From Phycisphaerae bacterium (GTDB lineage: Bacteria; Planctomycetota; Phycisphaerae; UBA1845), in the NCBI GenBank assembly GCA_029260115.1, contig JAJDDW010000002.1, forward strand, positions 1 through 49,185: a DNA stretch of 49,185 bases. Direction: 5' to 3'. Below, piece by piece: positions 44,251 to 49,185 of the stretch (the stretch's first letter is position 1; each line of letters opens with the position of its first letter). Position numbers and translations under genes: made by a program. The notes beneath the pieces were generated by a model. The model had not been told where the DNA came from. It was given only the letters and a program-made list of their open reading frames with translations, and did no database searches.

Positions 44251-46380
44251 CTAAGCTGTTACTATAGCAGCTTGTGGTTGGGAAGGTGATCGCTTGCCCA
44301 CCATTACGAATCCCATAACCACGGCTCCGCAGCCTATGAATAGCACTGTCCAGGGCAAATGGGCGCCATCTTCAAGTCTAATTCCCAGACGTTCGAATGT
44401 CGTTGGGCTGACAACCGAAATAACCGCTAGCGAATTGTGCAGCGCGTGCGCGATAATCGCTGGCCAAATCGACCGAGACTGCCAACAGAGATAACCCAAC
44501 ATGACGCCTAGCGTAGCGGTTACGATAAATTTGAAAATGAGAAAATGGAAGACACCGAAAATAGCGGCGCTCGCCAAAATTGCCGGCCACTTTCGAGCGG
44601 CCCCGGAAAGCCCTCCCATCAGAAAACCACGGAAAAGTAGTTCCTCGCACACGGCTGGTATGATGGCGATCAGTAGTATCACGCCGACGATTGGCAAGGC
44701 TTGCAAGGTAGCCGCTATCGATTCAGCCTGCGCTGCAACCGCTTGCGGCATACCCAGCAATTGAAACTGAATGAGATTCAATTCATGGGCTGGAACCCAC
44801 ATGCATAGCCCCAACAAAATCGCCGCTGATAGATGCCTTATCGATGGCACTCTGAAAGACAAAGCATGTTTCACGCCCACTTTCCAAAACGCCATAATCA
44901 ATATTGGCATTAGCACGAACATAAGCGGCATAAGCCAAGCGGAAGTTTGCAACAGTCCGACTGCGTTTTCGTTTGGCCCTGGCGATAAGGCTGATTGAAC
45001 AAAAAACCACGCGGGAAACAACAGAGACACATACAACAAGCTCATGGCTACGGATGGTAGGCGGGTTGGCTTGAACAGTTTCCGGGATAGCAACGTTTTC
45101 AACGAACCAGTATCCGCAAAAACGACTGACTCTTTCCCGAATAACGCAGCCGCAATCGCCACAGCGGCCCCGGCGTATAGGGTCGTGGAAAACAGCACCG
45201 TCAACAGATGCCCAACGGGTACGGGTGCCCCCAACAACAACTCCCTCGACAGCAGCACCATATTCCCAACCGGCAGTACCAACATCACGCCTTCTAATCG
45301 TGCCGCCGGCAAGGCAGCCATCCCGCCTGGCAACAGGGCCGCGAGAATAACGGGCGTGACATAGTTTTGCGCTTCCTTAAATGTCCGCGCAAAGCTACAC
45401 ACGGCTAACATCATAGCTGACATGAGCACGGCGAATGGAATTAAACAGACAAGAATCAGCAGCATCGTCGCCAACGGTAGCCCCTGGCCACTGGTTGCGA
45501 TGAGCATATCAAAACCACCGAAGTATACCGTCGCCGTGACGGATGCGAGATTTAGGGTGGCCCCCATGATGGCTACGGTCGTCACGACAAGAAATTTACC
45601 GACGACCAAATCGATCACCGGCACAGGGCAGACCATCAGCGACTCGAGCGTCCCGCGCTCTCTTTCACCGGCGGTCAAGTCGATAGCCGGATATATGGCT
45701 CCGGTAATGGTCATTAGAATTAAAATCAACGGCAAAATTTGCCCTAGAATTGATTGCGGGGCTGACAAATTCACGTATTCAATTGCGAAGGGCTGATCGA
45801 AATAAGTGGGCAATGCCGCTCGCTGCTTACGCTGTTCCACTAAGCGATTGCTGAGGCGCTCGAACATATCTTGAAGGCGCCCTGTCACATATTGGCCACG
45901 AACTTCCGCCTTATCCGACAAAATGGTCACGCCATTTTGTTGGTCGATCGCTTTTAGAAATTCGTTCGAATTAAACACAATGCCTACATGGATCGCACGC
46001 TCGCGAATGTTAATCTGCAGCGCTTCTTGAGTCTTGATTGGAATTATTTTAACTAAATCAACCAACGGGGCTGCATCTTTTTTATCATCAGAATCAGATT
46101 CCGCGTTCTCGTCGGCCATCTTTTCCTGAGACACCAGTTTCGCATCCCATTGGAGCATATATTCCAAAAGGTTCTGCTGATCGCGTCCTACGACTCCGAT
46201 GGTATATTTCTCTTCGTCCAGCGACGCGGCTTGAATTGACACGGCCTGTAGCGAACCGACCATCAATAGCGGGTACAATACGATGGGCACGACGATCATA
46301 GCGATCAGCGTGCGACGGTCCCGCAGGATGTCAATCAACTCTTTTTGATATACGGTGCGAATGCGATGTACCGAACTCAT
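44251..46380 (-). CDS. ABC-2 type permease fused to a CPBP intramembrane protease
   Basis: A 709-residue membrane protein with two parts. Residues 1-400 are a NatB-like ABC-2 permease: 'VYQKELIDILRDRRTLIAMI', a large external loop (about 50-200), then the membrane core with 'AGERERGTLESLMVCPV'. Residues about 500-690 are a CPBP (CAAX-protease-like) domain with its signature Glu pair and Arg in 'EELLFRGFL', His in 'FGVFHFLIF', and 'AHALHNSLAV'. All metal and catalytic residues appear present, so the protease part should be active. It ends the operon begun by the ATPase, with a four-base start overlap (46377-46380). The fusion occurs in planctomycetes; the substrate is unknown. Confidence 0.88.
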   Translation of the reverse strand: MSSVHRIRTVYQKELIDILRDRRTLIAMIVVPIVLYPLLMVGSLQAVSIQAASLDEEKYTIGVVGRDQQNLLEYMLQWDAKLVSQEKMADENAESDSDDKKDAAPLVDLVKIIPIKTQEALQINIRERAIHVGIVFNSNEFLKAIDQQNGVTILSDKAEVRGQYVTGRLQDMFERLSNRLVEQRKQRAALPTYFDQPFAIEYVNLSAPQSILGQILPLILILMTITGAIYPAIDLTAGERERGTLESLMVCPVPVIDLVVGKFLVVTTVAIMGATLNLASVTATVYFGGFDMLIATSGQGLPLATMLLILVCLIPFAVLMSAMMLAVCSFARTFKEAQNYVTPVILAALLPGGMAALPAARLEGVMLVLPVGNMVLLSRELLLGAPVPVGHLLTVLFSTTLYAGAAVAIAAALFGKESVVFADTGSLKTLLSRKLFKPTRLPSVAMSLLYVSLLFPAWFFVQSALSPGPNENAVGLLQTSAWLMPLMFVLMPILIMAFWKVGVKHALSFRVPSIRHLSAAILLGLCMWVPAHELNLIQFQLLGMPQAVAAQAESIAATLQALPIVGVILLIAIIPAVCEELLFRGFLMGGLSGAARKWPAILASAAIFGVFHFLIFKFIVTATLGVMLGYLCWQSRSIWPAIIAHALHNSLAVISVVSPTTFERLGIRLEDGAHLPWTVLFIGCGAVVMGFVMVGKRSPSQPQAAIVTA

Positions 46381-47141
46381 GCGATAGCCGCCTCCACCTT
46401 TTCGCTTGCGTGTATAATTTTAAGAAAGATGTTACTCAGTCGCTGTTCATCAGTTGAGGCCCGCAACGATTCGAGCGTTCCCTCTGCGACTAACGTGCCG
46501 TCGTAAATGAGGCCGATGTTGTCACACATGTCCTCGGCTTCATCTAGGTAGTGGGTAGAAAGAATGATGGTCTTGCCACGATCGCGCTCGCGTTTGATGT
46601 ATTCGAGAATGATTCGATTGCTCAATACATCCAGCCCCAACGTCGGCTCGTCCATAATCAAAATCGGCGGGTCGGCGATCAGCGCTCGGGCAATGTTCAC
46701 CCGTTGCTTTTGGCCAGTAGAAAGCGCCCCGCATCGAAGCGCCGCAAAATCTGTAAGCCCTAGCCACTCGATAAGATGATCCGCCTTATCGAAAGCCTCA
46801 AGCTTATTCATCCCGTGAAGCTGTGCGAAATATACCAGCAATTCTCTTGGTGTCAGCCGCTGATACAGCCCAGTATTCGCCGTCAAAAATCCGAGCACCC
46901 GCTTAACCTCTTGAGGCTGCGTGGCTACATCGTAACCAGCCAACATCGCCCCACCACTCGTAGGAGCCATCAACCCGCTCAGCATCCTCAGTGAGGTGGT
47001 TTTACCGGCTCCATTGGGGCCAAGAAGCCCGTAAATCTGCCCCTCACCCACGCGAAAAGTCAGCCCATCGACCGCTCGTTTCTCTTTTCCGTCAGGCGCG
47101 GGGAAAGTTTTGACCAGATTGTCCGCGATTACCATGTCCAT
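46377..47141 (-). CDS. ABC transporter ATP-binding protein (NatA-like)
   Basis: A 254-residue ATPase from ATG 47141 (ATG 47135 and a distant upstream start at 47231 are alternatives; none has a strong ribosome site). It has Walker A 'GPNGAGKTTSL', signature region 'LSTGQKQRVNIARALI', Walker B 'ILIMDEPTLGLDV' and the switch His in 'ILSTHYLDE'. It drives the permease/protease fusion that follows. NatA/NatB-type pumps export sodium or other small solutes, but substrate cannot be called here. Confidence 0.92.
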   Translation of the reverse strand: MDMVIADNLVKTFPAPDGKEKRAVDGLTFRVGEGQIYGLLGPNGAGKTTSLRMLSGLMAPTSGGAMLAGYDVATQPQEVKRVLGFLTANTGLYQRLTPRELLVYFAQLHGMNKLEAFDKADHLIEWLGLTDFAALRCGALSTGQKQRVNIARALIADPPILIMDEPTLGLDVLSNRIILEYIKRERDRGKTIILSTHYLDEAEDMCDNIGLIYDGTLVAEGTLESLRASTDEQRLSNIFLKIIHASEKVEAAIA

Positions 47142-47344
47142 ATTGATACATTGTCGGCTAATAAACAGGGAAACGGCTATCGAAACACCAATTCCTCGAC
47201 ATCGTTGGCCGCTTTTGATATTGGTACGCACCCTGCAGGTGATTGGTGCGATTACTTTGGTATCGCCAACACTGGCGGCGCGTTACGATAAGAATAATTG
47301 TTAAAATTGTCACAACATTGGCATAAGTTTCATCTAAAGGATAC

Positions 47345-48745
47345 ATGGCTATGACAACGAATACCCGGATCGAAAAAGACAGTATGGGCGAGATGACGGT
47401 ACCAGACACGGCTTATTGGGGTGCTCAGACCCAACGAGCGGTCGAAAACTTCCCCATCAGTGGCTATCGCTTCGGACGACGATTCATCCGGGCACTCGGG
47501 CTGATCAAACTCTCAGCCGCGAAGGTCAACCGTGACCTGGATAAACTCGACGGGAAAATAGCGGACATGATAACGACTGCGGGCCAAGAGGTCGTTGAAG
47601 GGAAACTCGACGACCACTTCGTTCTCGACATCTTCCAGACCGGCTCGGGGACCAGTACCAATATGAACACCAACGAGGTCATCGCGAACCGGGCCATCGA
47701 ATTAGCTGGCGGGCAAATCGGGTCGCGCGATCCAGTTCACCCCAATGACCACGTCAACATGGGCCAATCCTCCAACGATGTAATTCCCACAGCGATGCAT
47801 GTTTCCTTAGCCGAGACCATCAAATACGATCTTCTACCTGCGCTCGAACATCTCGCTACGACACTTAGCGCGAAGGGCAAGGCGTTTGACCATGTGGTGA
47901 AAATCGGGCGAACGCATCTTCAAGACGCAACACCCGTTACGCTGGGTCAGGAATTCGGCGGCTTTGCGAGACAAGCTCATCTCGCAGCGATGAGAGCAAC
48001 CAAGGCCGTTAAAGCGTTGCGCGAATTGCCTATTGGCGGGACAGCTGTCGGGACCGGCATTAACACGCATCCAGAATTTGGGAAGCGCATGTGCGTATTT
48101 CTAGCCGAGTCGACCGGTGTGGATTTTGTGGAAGCGGAAGATCATTTTGAAGCTCAGGCGTCTAAAGATGCGGTCTGCGAAGCTTCTGGGCATCTAAAGA
48201 CCATGGCTGTCGGCCTCACAAAAATTGCTAGCGATATACGACTACTGGGCTGCGGCCCTCGATGCGGCATTGGCGAAATCAGCCTGCCTTCGGTTCAGCC
48301 GGGCAGTAGTATCATGCCGGGTAAAGTGAATCCGGTAATGTGCGAGATGATGATCCAGGTCTGCGCTCAGGTCATCGGCAACGACGTAGCAGTGACAATC
48401 GGATGTCGCGATGGCCACTTCGAGTTAAATGTCATGATGCCCATGATGGCTCACAACGCATTAGAATCCGCGCGACTATTAGCCAGCGCCGCCCGGGTGT
48501 TCGCGGATAAATGTGTAGCGGGTATTGAGGCTAACGAACAAGTAGCTAAGGATTTGATCGAAGGCTCATTAGCGATGTGTACCAGCCTGGCTCCGCTCAT
48601 CGGTTATGACAAAGCTGCAGCTATTGCTAAGGAAGCCTTTGCTTCAGGAAAGACCGTGCGACAAGTAGCGAAAGAGCACAAAGTGCTTTCGGATGAGGAA
48701 TTGGATAACGCGCTTGATGCAATGTCCATGACGAAGCCAGGGTAG
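47345..48745 (+). CDS. fumC: Fumarate hydratase, class II
   Basis: A 466-residue class II fumarase of normal length. It interconverts fumarate and malate in the TCA cycle without an iron-sulfur cluster. Motifs are 'GTSTNMNTNEVIANRA', 'HPNDHVNMGQSSNDVIPTAMH', 'GRTHLQDATPVTLGQEF', and the catalytic-loop signature 'GSSIMPGKVNPVMCEM' near residue 318. ATG 47345 has AAGGA just upstream; ATG 47351 is two codons in. It is divergent from the ABC operon. Confidence 0.96.
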   Translation: MAMTTNTRIEKDSMGEMTVPDTAYWGAQTQRAVENFPISGYRFGRRFIRALGLIKLSAAKVNRDLDKLDGKIADMITTAGQEVVEGKLDDHFVLDIFQTGSGTSTNMNTNEVIANRAIELAGGQIGSRDPVHPNDHVNMGQSSNDVIPTAMHVSLAETIKYDLLPALEHLATTLSAKGKAFDHVVKIGRTHLQDATPVTLGQEFGGFARQAHLAAMRATKAVKALRELPIGGTAVGTGINTHPEFGKRMCVFLAESTGVDFVEAEDHFEAQASKDAVCEASGHLKTMAVGLTKIASDIRLLGCGPRCGIGEISLPSVQPGSSIMPGKVNPVMCEMMIQVCAQVIGNDVAVTIGCRDGHFELNVMMPMMAHNALESARLLASAARVFADKCVAGIEANEQVAKDLIEGSLAMCTSLAPLIGYDKAAAIAKEAFASGKTVRQVAKEHKVLSDEELDNALDAMSMTKPG

Positions 48746-48918
48746 GGTAGAGATAGGGACTTCATCTTTATCTACAAGGCCGGGACGAAAGTTGGATAAT
48801 TATTGGGTGATGCGATCGGCGTTCGATCATCGACTCCCCCCAGGTCCAAAATGAAGGTTGCGGAGGCCCAGGCCGTTTGTAAGGAGCACCAGACTCGTTG
48901 AATTCAGGAGAATTAGGG

Positions 48919-49185
48919 ATGCAATCAGTAAGTAGTTCTGAAGAGTACTTTGAACTTCAACAGCGAATTGATGCGCTCGCCCGTAGGAATTGGTTTCTAT
49001 TGGCGCTCTTAGTGGGGGCTCTGATCGTAGGTGTCGTGACCGACGCAAACACCGGGTCACCTGAATTACAAGTGCTTCAAGCCCGCGGCATCCAGTTGGT
49101 AGATGAAGCGGGGCGAATCCGGGCCGAGCTCGCAATTGATAAAGATGGTTCGGCAGGCTTGTTTGTTCGCGACCAGAATAACCGC
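48919..49185 (+). CDS. Membrane-anchored protein, cut by the window end
   Basis: The first 89 codons of a gene running off the right edge. ATG 48919 follows AGGAG and a GGG. The protein starts with a short polar, coiled-coil-like stretch ('EEYFELQQRIDALARRN'), a membrane helix (about 24-41), and then 'VLQARGIQLVDEAGRIRAEL' and 'IDKDGSAGLFVRDQNN', strand-turn units of the kind repeated in bacterial beta-helical proteins. Function unknown. Confidence 0.65.
   Translation, partial: MQSVSSSEEYFELQQRIDALARRNWFLLALLVGALIVGVVTDANTGSPELQVLQARGIQLVDEAGRIRAELAIDKDGSAGLFVRDQNNR

Overview
The window looks like a chromosomal stretch from a planctomycete, probably of the Phycisphaerae type. This is inferred from protein style, not from a marker gene. 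The signs are secreted proteins with cohesin-like and dockerin-like segments, 'GACC...GG.Y.G' Cys motifs, membrane proteins with a Cys4 zinc ribbon behind the first helix, an ABC permease fused to a CPBP protease, and a mix of ATG, GTG and TTG starts with good Shine-Dalgarno sites.

Left part (1-11.6 kb) is accessory DNA. A type I-C CRISPR array (9 repeats in view, running off the left edge) is followed by its leader and a complete minus-strand cas3-cas5-cas8c-cas7-cas4-cas1-cas2 set. A second strong promoter sits between cas3 and cas5. A dead IS5-family element abuts the cas3 start. Beyond it is a lipoprotein with six thrombospondin-type-3 calcium repeats, then a fragment of an initiator tRNA running from anticodon loop to 3' end, which looks like the attachment-site scar of an integrated island.

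11.7-17.3 kb holds small or decaying genes (a kinase N-terminal remnant; truncated pyruvate:ferredoxin oxidoreductase beta and MobA-like genes joined head to head) around two paralogous secreted cohesin-like proteins.

17.4-41 kb is mostly housekeeping or conserved planctomycete content: an ABC exporter operon, purU, a DUF1028 protein, truB, an FmdB-type zinc ribbon, adk, a PpiC-type foldase, an MBL hydrolase, acpS, a UvrD/PcrA helicase, mannose-1-phosphate guanylyltransferase, ruvX/yqgF, a GH3-family protein, an SDR enzyme and ygfZ.

41.7-44.1 kb is a likely metal-handling cluster and holds the most striking item. On the minus strand at 43736-44101 is a 121-residue lipoprotein with a heavy-metal-associated (HMA) domain in which both cysteines of the metal-binding CxxC are encoded by in-frame TGA. 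A hairpin resembling a bacterial SECIS element lies just downstream. The simplest reading is a selenoprotein with a Sec-x-x-Sec (UxxU) motif; ordinary gene calling misses it because it reads as two broken frames. It lies next to a CDF cation exporter and a putative outer-membrane barrel.

The right end carries an ABC-2 permease/CPBP protease fusion with its ATPase, fumC, and the start of a membrane protein cut by the window edge.
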